Positions 34,502-42,559 of a stretch of 64,000 nt of DNA are shown here, piece after piece. Position 1 is the stretch's first letter, and every line of letters begins with the position of its first letter. The stretch is from Acidobacteriota bacterium (GTDB lineage: Bacteria; Acidobacteriota; Vicinamibacteria; Fen-336). The translations under genes were made by a program, and so were the position numbers. The notes beneath the pieces were generated by a model. That model worked only from the letters and a program-made list of their open reading frames with translations. It was not told the DNA's origin and made no database searches. The stretch is taken from assembly GCA_011526565.1 (NCBI GenBank), contig WYBL01000081.1:62001-126000 (forward strand), read 5' to 3'.

Positions 34502-34879
34502 ATGGCCACGGTCGCACTGACGATCGAGTTCCCGCTGCGGGTGGTCGTCTACCCGGCGCCCGATCTCGCCGACCAGTGGATCGCCCATGGCCTGGAAACG
34601 GACATCGTGACCCAGGGCGACTCCGCCGAGCACGCGCTCGGAATGATGGCGGAGGCACTGGAGACGCTGGCGGCCCACGACGCGTTGCGGAACCGGTCGA
34701 CGATGCGGCTGCGGCCCGCTCCGACCGAGGTCTGGAACCTCGCGGCCACGGCCACGCCGATGGCCCTCACCGCCCACGTCGAACGCCAGCGGAAGGGGCA
34801 CGAGACGCCGGCCGCGGGTCCCTGGCGGCTGTACGGCCTGCTGAGCCGCAAGGGTCCGGTGGGTGCCGGCGAGGTATAG
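34502..34879 (+). CDS. hicB: HicB-type antitoxin
   Basis: 125 residues from ATG 34502. The N-terminal half, YPAPDLADQWIAHGLETDIV and TQGDSAEHALGMMAEALETL, is the partial RNase-H fold of HicB. The C-terminal part is basic and lacks an obvious DNA-binding helix. It precedes hicA and overlaps it by 17 nt. In most known loci hicA comes first, so the order is inverted. Confidence 0.72.
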   Translation: MATVALTIEFPLRVVVYPAPDLADQWIAHGLETDIVTQGDSAEHALGMMAEALETLAAHDALRNRSTMRLRPAPTEVWNLAATATPMALTAHVERQRKGHETPAAGPWRLYGLLSRKGPVGAGEV

Positions 34880-35087
34880 CCGGCTACGAGCGGCGCTCGC
34901 GGAGATGGGTGTCCGGGTGCACGAGCGCCCGGGCAAGGGCAGCCACGTGATCGTCGACGACGGCAAGGGGCACGCCTACCCCCTGCCCCTGCACCACGGG
35001 AAGCGAACGGAGTTGTCGGACGTCTACATCCGGGGACTGTGCCGCGCCCTTGAGATCGACTACTTCCAACTTCGCAAGCGGCTCTGA
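34863..35087 (+). CDS. hicA: HicA-type mRNA interferase toxin
   Basis: 74 residues from GTG 34863. The dsRBD-like fold with the catalytic His in GKGSHVIV (H28), followed by PLPLHHGKRTELSDVYIRGL, is typical of HicA. HicA cleaves mRNA independently of ribosomes and is neutralised by HicB, encoded just upstream with a 17-nt overlap. Confidence 0.8.
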   Translation: MPARYSRLRAALAEMGVRVHERPGKGSHVIVDDGKGHAYPLPLHHGKRTELSDVYIRGLCRALEIDYFQLRKRL

Positions 35088-35106
35088 AGCAGCCCTCGAC
35101 AGCGCC

Positions 35107-35964
35107 ATGGTCGTGAATGTCGCGGCGGTCGTGCTGATGCTGGCGGCCCCGGTGGCGCCGGGGCCGGTGGCGGCGCTGGCCGCGGCCGAGGAGCTGTACG
35201 AGCGGCGCGCGCAAGGGAGCGACGGGCCCGACTGCGCGCCGGCGACGATCGAGGCGGCGCTCGACGCGTATCGACAGGCGCTCGCCGTGGAGCCCGCGTC
35301 GCTCTCGGCGCGGCGCGGGTTCCTGCGCGCCGTGTTCTTCCGGGTCGGCTTCTGCAAGGTGGAGAAAGGCCCGCGCAGCGCCGCGCTGTTCGAGGAGGCC
35401 AAGCGCCTCGGCGACGACACCGTGAAGCGGCTGCTGGCGGGGCGCGAGGGCTCGCGGCGGGAGCGCCTCGTGGCGGCGATCCGAGCCGAGCCGCTGGCGG
35501 CCGAGCTGTTCCTGTGGACCGCGGCGGCGTGGGGACAGTGGGCCGTCGACCACAAGATCGCCGCGGCCTGGCAGGGCACCGCCGGCAAGATGCGCGACCT
35601 CGCCGAGGCGGTGATCGCGGCGGCGCCGGAGACGATGGACGGCGGCGCCCACCTGATCCTCGGCCGCCTGCACACCGAGGCGCCGAAGATCCCTCTGTTG
35701 ACGGGCTGGGTGTCGAAGGAGAAGGGCATCGCCTCGATCCGCGCCGCGCACGCGATCGCGCCGCGCGCGAAGCAGCACCTGTACTTCCTCGGCGCGGCCC
35801 TTCTCGACCACGACCCCCGCGGTCGCGACGAGGGCCTCGCCCTGCTGCGCCGCTGCGCGGACGAGCCGATCGAATCGCGCCATGCCGTCGAGGACCGCCA
35901 CTACGTGGACAAGGCCCGGCGCAAGCTGGCCGCAGCGGAGGCGACGCGGGCCGCCCTTCGCTGA
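35107..35964 (+). CDS. TAtT-like (TRAP transporter T-component) TPR protein, exported
   Basis: 285 residues from ATG 35107. A signal peptide (VAAVVLMLAAPVAPGPVAALA) leads into TPR-like helical pairs: AALDAYRQALAVEPASLSA, ELFLWTAAAWGQWAVDHKI, AHLILGRLHTEAPKIP, KGIASIRAAHAIAPRAKQHL and GLALLRRCADEPI. The layout fits the TAtT family, periplasmic TPR trimers partnering TRAP transporters. No TRAP transporter genes are near, so it may act elsewhere. Confidence 0.6.
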   Translation: MVVNVAAVVLMLAAPVAPGPVAALAAAEELYERRAQGSDGPDCAPATIEAALDAYRQALAVEPASLSARRGFLRAVFFRVGFCKVEKGPRSAALFEEAKRLGDDTVKRLLAGREGSRRERLVAAIRAEPLAAELFLWTAAAWGQWAVDHKIAAAWQGTAGKMRDLAEAVIAAAPETMDGGAHLILGRLHTEAPKIPLLTGWVSKEKGIASIRAAHAIAPRAKQHLYFLGAALLDHDPRGRDEGLALLRRCADEPIESRHAVEDRHYVDKARRKLAAAEATRAALR

Positions 35965-36046
35965 CGTAAGCTGCCGCCTCCCGCGTGAGTTTGCCGTGCG
36001 TAGCGGCACACGCCGCCGCTGCAGGACGCCGGGAAAGGAGGCCGTC

Positions 36047-36568
36047 TTGCGTGAGCACCTGATCCTGTGGGCACTGAGCGCGACATTGGTCCCGTCGCCG
36101 GCGAAAGCCTGCGAGTCGGCCGGCCAGGCGACGGCGATCGGCGCCGTGCGGGCCCAGCGCGCCGCGTTCAACGAGGCGATCGCGAAGAGAGACATCGAGG
36201 CCGTGGCGGCGACGCTGCATGAAAACGTCATCCTGGTGACGGGCACGGCGAGTGAGGTCTTCACCGGCCGAGCGGCGCAGCGTTCGCTGTGGCAGCGAGA
36301 TTTCGAGAGCCCGGGGCGGGCCGTCTATGTTCGGATGACGGACTGCGTTCGGGTTTCGGAGGTCGCTCCGGTCGCGCTCGAGAGCGGACGTTGGCGTGGC
36401 GTGCGCGAGGGCCAGGCAGACGCTTCCGCAGCCGGGAACTTCGCGGCCGGCGTCTACTCCGCGAAATGGCGCCGCGTGGACGGCACCTGGCTGCTCGAAG
36501 CGGAGATATTCGCAACCGAGACCTGCGGCGGCGATTTCTGCCCGGTGGACGACGGAGACCAGCCTTGA
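36047..36568 (+). CDS. exported NTF2-like (DUF4440/SnoaL-type) protein
   Basis: 173 residues from TTG 36047, chosen because AAAGGAGG (36034-36041) is 5 nt upstream. A signal peptide ends near SPAKACES. The NTF2 fold is seen in AVRAQRAAFNEAIAKRDIEA, LHENVILVTGTASEVFTGRA and YSAKWRRVDGTWLLEAEIF. The end CGGDFCPVDDG carries two cysteines. Most such proteins are enzymes or binding modules of unknown ligand. Confidence 0.7.
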   Translation: MREHLILWALSATLVPSPAKACESAGQATAIGAVRAQRAAFNEAIAKRDIEAVAATLHENVILVTGTASEVFTGRAAQRSLWQRDFESPGRAVYVRMTDCVRVSEVAPVALESGRWRGVREGQADASAAGNFAAGVYSAKWRRVDGTWLLEAEIFATETCGGDFCPVDDGDQP

Positions 36569-36600
36569 GCACGCCCTTCAGGCGCTGAGCGCGCCCTCCC

Positions 36601-36978
36601 ATGTACTACATCGGGCTCGACCCGGAGCATCGGCCGAAGACCTCGGCGCACTCGACCTGGACCCGCACCGAGGCCGCCTGGGTGCGGCTGGCGTCGCGGC
36701 AGCGGCGCTGGCTCGCGCATGCGCCTGCGCTCGTGGCGTTCCTGCTCGCCGGCCTCTACCTCTGGCTGCGATCGCCTTCCGAAGGGGAGCCTCCGCCGGG
36801 CGCCACGGAACTCGGCATCCTGGTGGCAGCCGTGGTCGGGGGCGTCGTGATGTGGGCGACGGACCGGATCTACCGGTGCCCCGTGTGCGAGTTGCGTCCG
36901 CGGAAGTTCCACGAGCGACGCCACGGGAGAGTCGTGGACCCGAAGAGCTGCGAGACCTGCGGCGTGCCGCTGGCCTGA
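36601..36978 (+). CDS. small membrane protein with C-terminal zinc-ribbon-like motif
   Basis: 125 residues from ATG 36601. Two hydrophobic segments (APALVAFLLAGLYLWL and ELGILVAAVVGGVVMWA) are followed by YRCPVCELRPRKFHE...SCETCGVPLA, a CxxC...CxxC pair suited to zinc. Unknown function. It lies 49 bp before the radical SAM gene on the same strand. Confidence 0.65.
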   Translation: MYYIGLDPEHRPKTSAHSTWTRTEAAWVRLASRQRRWLAHAPALVAFLLAGLYLWLRSPSEGEPPPGATELGILVAAVVGGVVMWATDRIYRCPVCELRPRKFHERRHGRVVDPKSCETCGVPLA

Positions 36979-37027
36979 TTCTTCCGCGGGCGCAGCGCGG
37001 CCGGGGAGTAGACTCGCCGCACTCCCC

Positions 37028-38101
37028 ATGTACGCGTTCGACGAGGTCGCGGCGGCAGCGGGCGAGTTCCGCGAGGCGGTGCGCGGGGCGCGCGGGTTCC
37101 GGCCGCTTTCCGTCAAGCTGAAGCTGGTCGACGGCTGCAACCTGCGCTGCGCGATGTGCGACCACTGGCGCCGCGAGCGGCGGGAGCGGCTCACCCTCGA
37201 GCGGCTGCGCGCGCTGTTCGCCGAACTGTCCGCGCTCGGTTGCCGCAAGGTCCACCTGACCGGCGGCGAGCCCGGGCTGCGCGAGGACCTGGAGGCGATC
37301 GTCGCCGCGGGCACCGCGGCGGGACTGCGCGTCACGCTCACGACCAACGCCACGCTGTTCACCCGCGGGCGGGCGCGGCGGCTGGTCGAAGCCGGGCTGC
37401 GCGCGGTGGCCGTCTCGATCGACTCCCCGGTCGCCGAGGTGCACGACCGCCAGCGCGGGCTGCCGGGGTCCTTCGAGAAGGCGGTCGCGGGCCTCAAGAA
37501 CCTGCGCAAGGAGGCGCGACGCGGCAAGCTGACGCTCGCGATCAACACCGTGGTCACCCGCCTCAACTTCCGGACCCTGGGCGGGCTGCCGAAGCTGGCG
37601 CTGCGCACGGGCGCGCGCGCGCTCCGGCTGATGCCCGTCGACGACCACAGCGGCGAGGCGCTGGCGCTCGGCGCCGACGAGATTGCGGAGTACGACGCGC
37701 AGGTCGCGCCGGCGCTGGCCGATGAGGGCCTGCGCCTCGGCCTGTTCGCCGACGCCTCCGAGGCCTGGGTCTTCGGCCGCACGGCTGAAGAGAAGGCCCG
37801 CGCGACGCGTGGCGACTACGCGCTCGGCCACTACGAGCGCCGGCCGTGCCTGGCCCCGTTCACCCATGCCCTCGTCGACCACGACGGGCGGGTGTTCGTG
37901 TGCTGCATGGCGCGCGGCCTGCGGGCGCTGGGGGACGTCACCGAGCGGCCGTTCACCGAGATCTGGCACGGCCCGGCCTACGCGGACACGCGCCGCCAGA
38001 TCCTGACTCCGGCGCGGCTGCCCCCCTGCGCCCGCTGCGACGATTTCCTCGACGAAAACGCGCGCCTGCACGCGATCCTGGACGCTCCCGCCGACCTATA
38101 A
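37028..38101 (+). CDS. radical SAM/SPASM-type protein
   Basis: 357 residues from ATG 37028. The 4Fe-4S motif CNLRCAMC (C37, C41, C44), GGEPGLR (motif for SAM binding), and a C-terminal SPASM-like Cys set (FVCCMARGL, PPCARCDDF). Such enzymes modify peptides or small molecules by radical chemistry. Neighbours are an acyltransferase and a GT4 glycosyltransferase on the same strand, which suggests a role in lipid or surface-glycan formation. The exact reaction cannot be read from sequence. Confidence 0.87.
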   Translation: MYAFDEVAAAAGEFREAVRGARGFRPLSVKLKLVDGCNLRCAMCDHWRRERRERLTLERLRALFAELSALGCRKVHLTGGEPGLREDLEAIVAAGTAAGLRVTLTTNATLFTRGRARRLVEAGLRAVAVSIDSPVAEVHDRQRGLPGSFEKAVAGLKNLRKEARRGKLTLAINTVVTRLNFRTLGGLPKLALRTGARALRLMPVDDHSGEALALGADEIAEYDAQVAPALADEGLRLGLFADASEAWVFGRTAEEKARATRGDYALGHYERRPCLAPFTHALVDHDGRVFVCCMARGLRALGDVTERPFTEIWHGPAYADTRRQILTPARLPPCARCDDFLDENARLHAILDAPADL

Positions 38102-38131
38102 TCCCGGCTCGGTCGGCACAGAGAGTGCAGC

Positions 38132-38872
38132 TTGAGAGACACCCGGCGGCTCCCCCTCCTCCCCGCGCGCCTGGCAGCCCAGGCGTTCCTGCAGCGCTGG
38201 CTCCGCCGCGGCATCATCGCGGGCTTCGGGGCGGGGTTCACCGTTCCCTACATGCAGGTCCTCAACGAGGTGCAGGTCGAGGGCGACGACCTGCTCGAGC
38301 GGCTGCCGCTGCGCAACGTCGTCTTCCTCTCGAACCACCAGACGTACTTCATGGAGGCACTGGCCTTCTTCGACCTCGTCTACGTGCGGCACCTGTTCCC
38401 GCTGGAGCGGCCGATGCTGCGCTTCTCGGCCGCCGAGGAGACGATGAAGAAGAACGTGCTGACCGCCCTGATGCACCTGGCGGGAGGCGTCACGCTGAAG
38501 CGCAGCTTCCGCGAGGGAGGCCACGACGTGAAGCGCGACGTCGACCTCGAGGGCGTGTCCCGGGTGCTGGAGGCGATCCGCGACGGCTGGCTGCTCCACT
38601 ATCCCGCGGGCACCACGCGCCAGGGGGCGCCGTTGCGGGCGGGGGTCGCGCGCCTGCTCCACGACTCGCGCGCCGTCGCGGTCCCGCTCCGGGCCGACGG
38701 CTTCCGGGAGCTGCTGCTGCACCAGCAGCTCCCGGGCAAGCTGTTCCGGGCGTGCCGGCTGCGCCTCCACGAGCCGCTGGACCTCGAGGAGTTCTACGAG
38801 GCTCCTTACACGCGCGAGTCCGGCGAAGCGGTGCTGCGGCAACTGGAAGAGCGGATCGGCGATCGGATCTGA
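38132..38872 (+). CDS. 1-acyl-glycerol-phosphate acyltransferase-like (PlsC family)
   Basis: 246 residues from TTG 38132. Block I reads SNHQTYFMEALAFF, so the usual H-x4-D acid is at x5 and is Glu. Block III YPAGTTRQGAPLRAGVARL replaces the usual EGTR. The fold is otherwise PlsC-like, with an N-terminal amphipathic segment. It acylates a lysolipid or related acceptor at the inner membrane. It follows the radical SAM gene after 30 bp. Confidence 0.72.
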   Translation: MRDTRRLPLLPARLAAQAFLQRWLRRGIIAGFGAGFTVPYMQVLNEVQVEGDDLLERLPLRNVVFLSNHQTYFMEALAFFDLVYVRHLFPLERPMLRFSAAEETMKKNVLTALMHLAGGVTLKRSFREGGHDVKRDVDLEGVSRVLEAIRDGWLLHYPAGTTRQGAPLRAGVARLLHDSRAVAVPLRADGFRELLLHQQLPGKLFRACRLRLHEPLDLEEFYEAPYTRESGEAVLRQLEERIGDRI

Positions 38873-38918
38873 GCGGGGCGGCCCCGCGCCGTGCCACAAT
38901 CCGCGCGACCCCGACCCC

Positions 38919-39269
38919 ATGGCGCCGACGCCCTGCCAGCTCGCGACGGGCTTCCTGCTGCCGCACCCGTGTCCCAACGCCGCGCTCGGCCCCTGCGCGA
39001 AGTGCGGTCGCGAGGTGTGCGAGGAGCACGCGGAGCTGGGCGACGCGGGCCTGCTGTGCCGCGGCTGCGCGACCGGCTCCGACCTGCCGCCGCTGCTGGC
39101 GGGCGCCTCGGAGCGGGCCGGCCTCGGCACCTTCGTCGGCGGGGCGGCCGCGGCGGCCGGCGCCGCCGCGCTGCTGTTCCCGCTGTTCGACGCCCGCGAC
39201 GTGGCGGCGTTCGAGGCGGCGCCGCTGGCGCCCGAAGACGAAGAAGAGCAGTTCGCGGACCTCTCGTGA
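38919..39269 (+). CDS. small membrane protein with B-box-like Cys/His N-terminus
   Basis: 116 residues from ATG 38919. Residues 18-51 carry CPNAALGPCAKCGREVCEEH and LLCRGC, spaced as a small zinc-binding finger. One hydrophobic segment (FVGGAAAAAGAAALLFPLF) follows, then an acidic tail. The stop overlaps the GTG start of the GT4 gene (GTGA), so the two are translationally coupled. Confidence 0.65.
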   Translation: MAPTPCQLATGFLLPHPCPNAALGPCAKCGREVCEEHAELGDAGLLCRGCATGSDLPPLLAGASERAGLGTFVGGAAAAAGAAALLFPLFDARDVAAFEAAPLAPEDEEEQFADLS

Positions 39270-40441
39270 TCCGCGTCGCCCTGCTCGCCGACCGCTTCCC
39301 GCCGGACCCGGGCGGGCTCGCCGTCGCGGCCGCCCGCATCGCCCGCCAGCTCGCCGAGGTCGGCGCGGCCGTCGAGGCCTTCGCCCTGGCGGACGACCTG
39401 CCCCCGGGCGCGCAGCGGCTCGAGGAGATGGGCGAGATGGTGCCCGTGTGGCGCCTCGGCCCGGCGCGCGACGCGGAGGAGACGCAGGCACTGTTGTTCG
39501 AGCGCCTCTGCGCGAGGCACAACGAAGCGCCGTTCGACGTGCTGCACGGCCTCTACCTCGTGCGCTCCGGCTTCCTCGCCGCCTATGCGGGCCGCTACCT
39601 CGGCGTGCCCTCCGTCGTCAGCGCCCGCGGCAACGACCTCGACCGCGCCGTGCACGACCCGTCGCGCGCCGCCCACGTGCTGCGCGCGCTCGACCTCGCC
39701 GACGCCGTGACCGCGGTCAGCGGCGACCTCGCGCGGAAGGCGCGGGCGCTGTCGCCACAGGCCCGGGTCGAGGTGATCCCCAACGGCGTCGACACCTGGG
39801 TGTTCCACCCCGTGGCGCCCGACGAGGGGCTGCGGTCGACGCTCGAGCTCGGCGGCCGCGCCGTGGTCGGCTTCTCGGGGGAGCTGCGCCACAAGAAGGG
39901 GCTGACCACGCTGTTGCCCGCCCTCGCGAAGCTCGCCGAGTCGCGGCCGGTGACGCTGCTGGCCGCGGGCGGGGTGCGCGCCGACGCGGCCGGCTACGTC
40001 GAGCTGTTCCAGCGCCGCCACCCCGAGGTCCGCCTCGCGCTGCTGCCTCACCGCGAGGGCCCGGCGCTGCCGCCCCTCTACGCGCTGATGGACGTGTTCG
40101 TCCACCCGTCGCTGCGCGACGGCATGCCCAACGCGCTGCTGGAGGCGATGGCCTGCGGCCGCCCCGTCGTCGGCGCCGAGGCCGGCGGCATCCCGGACGC
40201 GATGGGCGAAGGCTGCGGCGTTCGCGTGCCGCCGGGCGACGTCGACGCGCTGGCGGCCGCGATCGCGGCACTGCTCGACAACCCGGCACGGGCGGCCGCG
40301 CTCGGAGAAGCGGCGCGCGCGCGGGTCGCGCGCGAGTTCACTCCGGAGCGGGAGGCGCGGCGCTACCTGTCGCTGTTCCGGGAGCTGCGCGAAGCTCCGC
40401 GTAGAGAGAGCGCAGCCGCTCCTGCGCTCGCGACCAGGTGA
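39266..40441 (+). CDS. GT4-family glycosyltransferase
   Basis: 391 residues from GTG 39266. N-domain RVALLADRFPPDPGGLAVAA; C-domain VEVIPNGVDTWVF, VGFSGELRHKKGL, and the donor-binding HPSLRDGMPNALLEAMACG. Typical of retaining GT-B enzymes in lipid-glycan synthesis. It is coupled to the zinc-finger gene. Its last 104 bp overlap, antisense, the 3' end of another GT4 gene. Confidence 0.87.
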   Translation: MIRVALLADRFPPDPGGLAVAAARIARQLAEVGAAVEAFALADDLPPGAQRLEEMGEMVPVWRLGPARDAEETQALLFERLCARHNEAPFDVLHGLYLVRSGFLAAYAGRYLGVPSVVSARGNDLDRAVHDPSRAAHVLRALDLADAVTAVSGDLARKARALSPQARVEVIPNGVDTWVFHPVAPDEGLRSTLELGGRAVVGFSGELRHKKGLTTLLPALAKLAESRPVTLLAAGGVRADAAGYVELFQRRHPEVRLALLPHREGPALPPLYALMDVFVHPSLRDGMPNALLEAMACGRPVVGAEAGGIPDAMGEGCGVRVPPGDVDALAAAIAALLDNPARAAALGEAARARVAREFTPEREARRYLSLFRELREAPRRESAAAPALATR

Positions 40442-41558
40442 AGGCGTGACGGGCGCGATCGGCGGCGCGGCGGGCGAGGCGGGCGGCGAGGTCCGCGTCC
40501 TCCGCCACCCGGCACAGCGCGGCCGCCAGCGCGTCGGGCGCGCCGGGCGGCACGAACAGCGCCTCGCCGTCGCGCACCAGCTCGCGCACGACCGGCAGTC
40601 CCGAAGCGACGACGGGCCGGCCGCAACTCATGTACTCGAGCACCTTCAGCGGGCAGCAGCCCTGCACCACGTTGCGCTCGTCGAGCGAGAGCGGCGCGAC
40701 GCAGACGTCGGCCTGCGCGATCAGCGCGGGCACCGCCTCGTGCGGCACCGCGGGTTCGATCGCGACGTGAGCCTCGAGCCCGAGGTGGCGCACGCGGCGC
40801 AGCAGCTCCTTGCGCTGGCGCTGGCGACCGCGGCCGACGATGCGGAGTCGCAGCGGCACCCGGGAGCGCACGGAGGGCATCGCGTCGAGCAGGGTGCCGA
40901 GGCCCTGCCAGTCGGCGAGGGTGCCGACGTAGAGCGCGACCGGCTCGCGGCCGGCGTCCCGCGGCGGCAGCGGCGTGGCGGCGAACAGGCCGGTGTCGAC
41001 GCCGTTGGGGATCAGGTGCACGCGGCCGGGCCGCGCGCCGCGCGCCTCGAGGAACGCCCGCGAGACCGCCGACACGCAGACGACCGCGTCGGAACGCTCG
41101 AGCAGCCAGCGCTCGAAGCGCGCGAGCTTGGCGGCGGTCGCGGTGCCACGCACGGCCGGGTAGTGGAACGGCATCTCGACGCTGGCGAGGGAGTTGGCCT
41201 CGAACACGCTGCGCGCGTCGCCGCGCAGGACCAGCGGCACGCCGGGCCACAGCGAGCGGAAGTGGTGGACGTCGAACGGGCCGCGCGCGCGGGCCAGCGC
41301 GTCGACCGCTTCGCCGAAGGCCAGCGCGCGCAGCAGGAAGTTGCCGCTGCCGCCGCGGCCGAGCCGGTGATGCTCGGCGCCCGCGGTGACGTCGCGCGGC
41401 GGCTGGCCGGGCGCGATCGGCGTCGCCAGCACCACCTCGTGCCCCGCCGCGACGAGGCCCGCGACGAACGCCAGCACGTGGGTCGACGCGCCTTTCGGGC
41501 TCGGCACCACGTCGAACGCCGCGTACAGGACTCGCGCCACGCCTGCGCAGTCTGCCAT
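40338..41558 (-). CDS. GT4-family glycosyltransferase
   Basis: 406 residues from ATG 41558 (a GTG six codons later is possible). N-domain VLYAAFDVVPSPKGASTHVL; C-domain HLIPNGVDTGLF, ALYVGTLADWQGLGTLLDAM, and CPLKVLEYMSCGRPVVASGL. It is convergent with the other GT4 gene and overlaps it by 104 bp, where both encode their C-terminal helix. It diverges from the membrane protein at 41576, with 17 bp between start codons. Confidence 0.87.
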   Translation of the reverse strand: MADCAGVARVLYAAFDVVPSPKGASTHVLAFVAGLVAAGHEVVLATPIAPGQPPRDVTAGAEHHRLGRGGSGNFLLRALAFGEAVDALARARGPFDVHHFRSLWPGVPLVLRGDARSVFEANSLASVEMPFHYPAVRGTATAAKLARFERWLLERSDAVVCVSAVSRAFLEARGARPGRVHLIPNGVDTGLFAATPLPPRDAGREPVALYVGTLADWQGLGTLLDAMPSVRSRVPLRLRIVGRGRQRQRKELLRRVRHLGLEAHVAIEPAVPHEAVPALIAQADVCVAPLSLDERNVVQGCCPLKVLEYMSCGRPVVASGLPVVRELVRDGEALFVPPGAPDALAAALCRVAEDADLAARLARRAADRARHAFTWSRAQERLRSLYAELRAAPGTATGSAAPPAPE

Positions 41559-41575
41559 CGCCGGGCACGGCCGCG

Positions 41576-42559
41576 ATGAGCGCCGCCCCGGTCGCCCTCG
41601 ACCACGCGCCGGAGGTGGCCGCGCTGCTGCTCGCCGAGCAGGCCGCGGCCCCGCCCCCGCCGCCGGCGTCGCCCGCACGCGGCCCCCGGTGGCGCGTCGT
41701 CGGCGGGCTGCTCGGGACGGCGCTCGCCTTCTACGGGGTCGACCTCGCCTTCTCCTTCTACCCCGCGGTGTTCAGCGCGACGATCCCCGCGCTCTGGCTG
41801 GGCGCGCTGCTCGCGCTCGGCGCGGGGCGCAAGCCGGGCGCGAGCGGCCTCGGCTGCGCCACCGCCGCGCTGGCGGCGACCGGCTTCTTCTTCCTGGGAG
41901 GGCTCGAGTTCGCGATGGGCCTCGGGCCCGGAAGCGTCGGCATCTGGCGCGTCGGCCTGGTGACCGCGCTGATCGTCGCCCTGGGCGCCTGGCGCGACGG
42001 TGCCGAGAAGCCGGAGCCGCCCCCGGACCTGGGCCCGCGCATCACGCCGTGGGTCGAGGTGCTGCGCGCGCTGGCGGCCGACGTCGCACCGGGGCGCCAC
42101 GTCACCGGCGGTCTCGACCTGCGCGGCGCACAGATCCCCGAGAAGCTGGCCCGCTCCGGCAAGGCGCCGTCGGGCGCCGAGGTCTCGATCTACCACGACG
42201 AGTGGCTGCGCCTGCGGCTGCCGCTGCGCGACGGCTCGCAGTTGCGGATCGCCGCGATCGACCGCGTGAAGGCACGCGGCGAGTACTGGAAGCAGGGCTC
42301 GCGCCGGCGCAAGCTGAAGCCGGGGCGCAGCGAGCGGCTCGGCACCGTGGAGGTGCAGCTCGTCGTGCCGCCTGCGCTCTACAGGCCGCGCACGCAGCCT
42401 CCCGGCCCGGCGGCCGTCGGCGAGCTGGCCGCGGGCGCCGCAGTCGTCGAGCAGAACCGGGCCACGATCGCCGCCCGGCTCGACGGCGAGGCCCCCGCCG
42501 CCGCCGACGTCGTGGCGCTGGCCGCGCGCTGCTTCGCGGCGTTCGAGAGGGCGTCGTGA
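41576..42559 (+). CDS. membrane protein of unknown function
   Basis: 327 residues from ATG 41576. An Ala/Pro-rich N-terminus is followed by three or four hydrophobic helices between residues about 40 and 135 (VVGGLLGTALAFYGVDLAFS, IPALWLGALLALGAG, AALAATGFFFLGGLEFAMGL, VGLVTALIVALGAW). A soluble C-terminal domain with YHDEWLRLRLPLRDGSQLRI follows. Family not recognised. The stop overlaps the GTG of the FG-GAP protein (GTGA), so the pair probably works together. Confidence 0.65.
   Translation: MSAAPVALDHAPEVAALLLAEQAAAPPPPPASPARGPRWRVVGGLLGTALAFYGVDLAFSFYPAVFSATIPALWLGALLALGAGRKPGASGLGCATAALAATGFFFLGGLEFAMGLGPGSVGIWRVGLVTALIVALGAWRDGAEKPEPPPDLGPRITPWVEVLRALAADVAPGRHVTGGLDLRGAQIPEKLARSGKAPSGAEVSIYHDEWLRLRLPLRDGSQLRIAAIDRVKARGEYWKQGSRRRKLKPGRSERLGTVEVQLVVPPALYRPRTQPPGPAAVGELAAGAAVVEQNRATIAARLDGEAPAAADVVALAARCFAAFERAS

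Noticed and set aside
38891-39265. Longer N-terminus for the GT4 protein
   Set aside because: Out of frame with the zinc-finger gene that overlaps it, and the translation is Arg-rich; the GT4 fold starts at GTG 39266.
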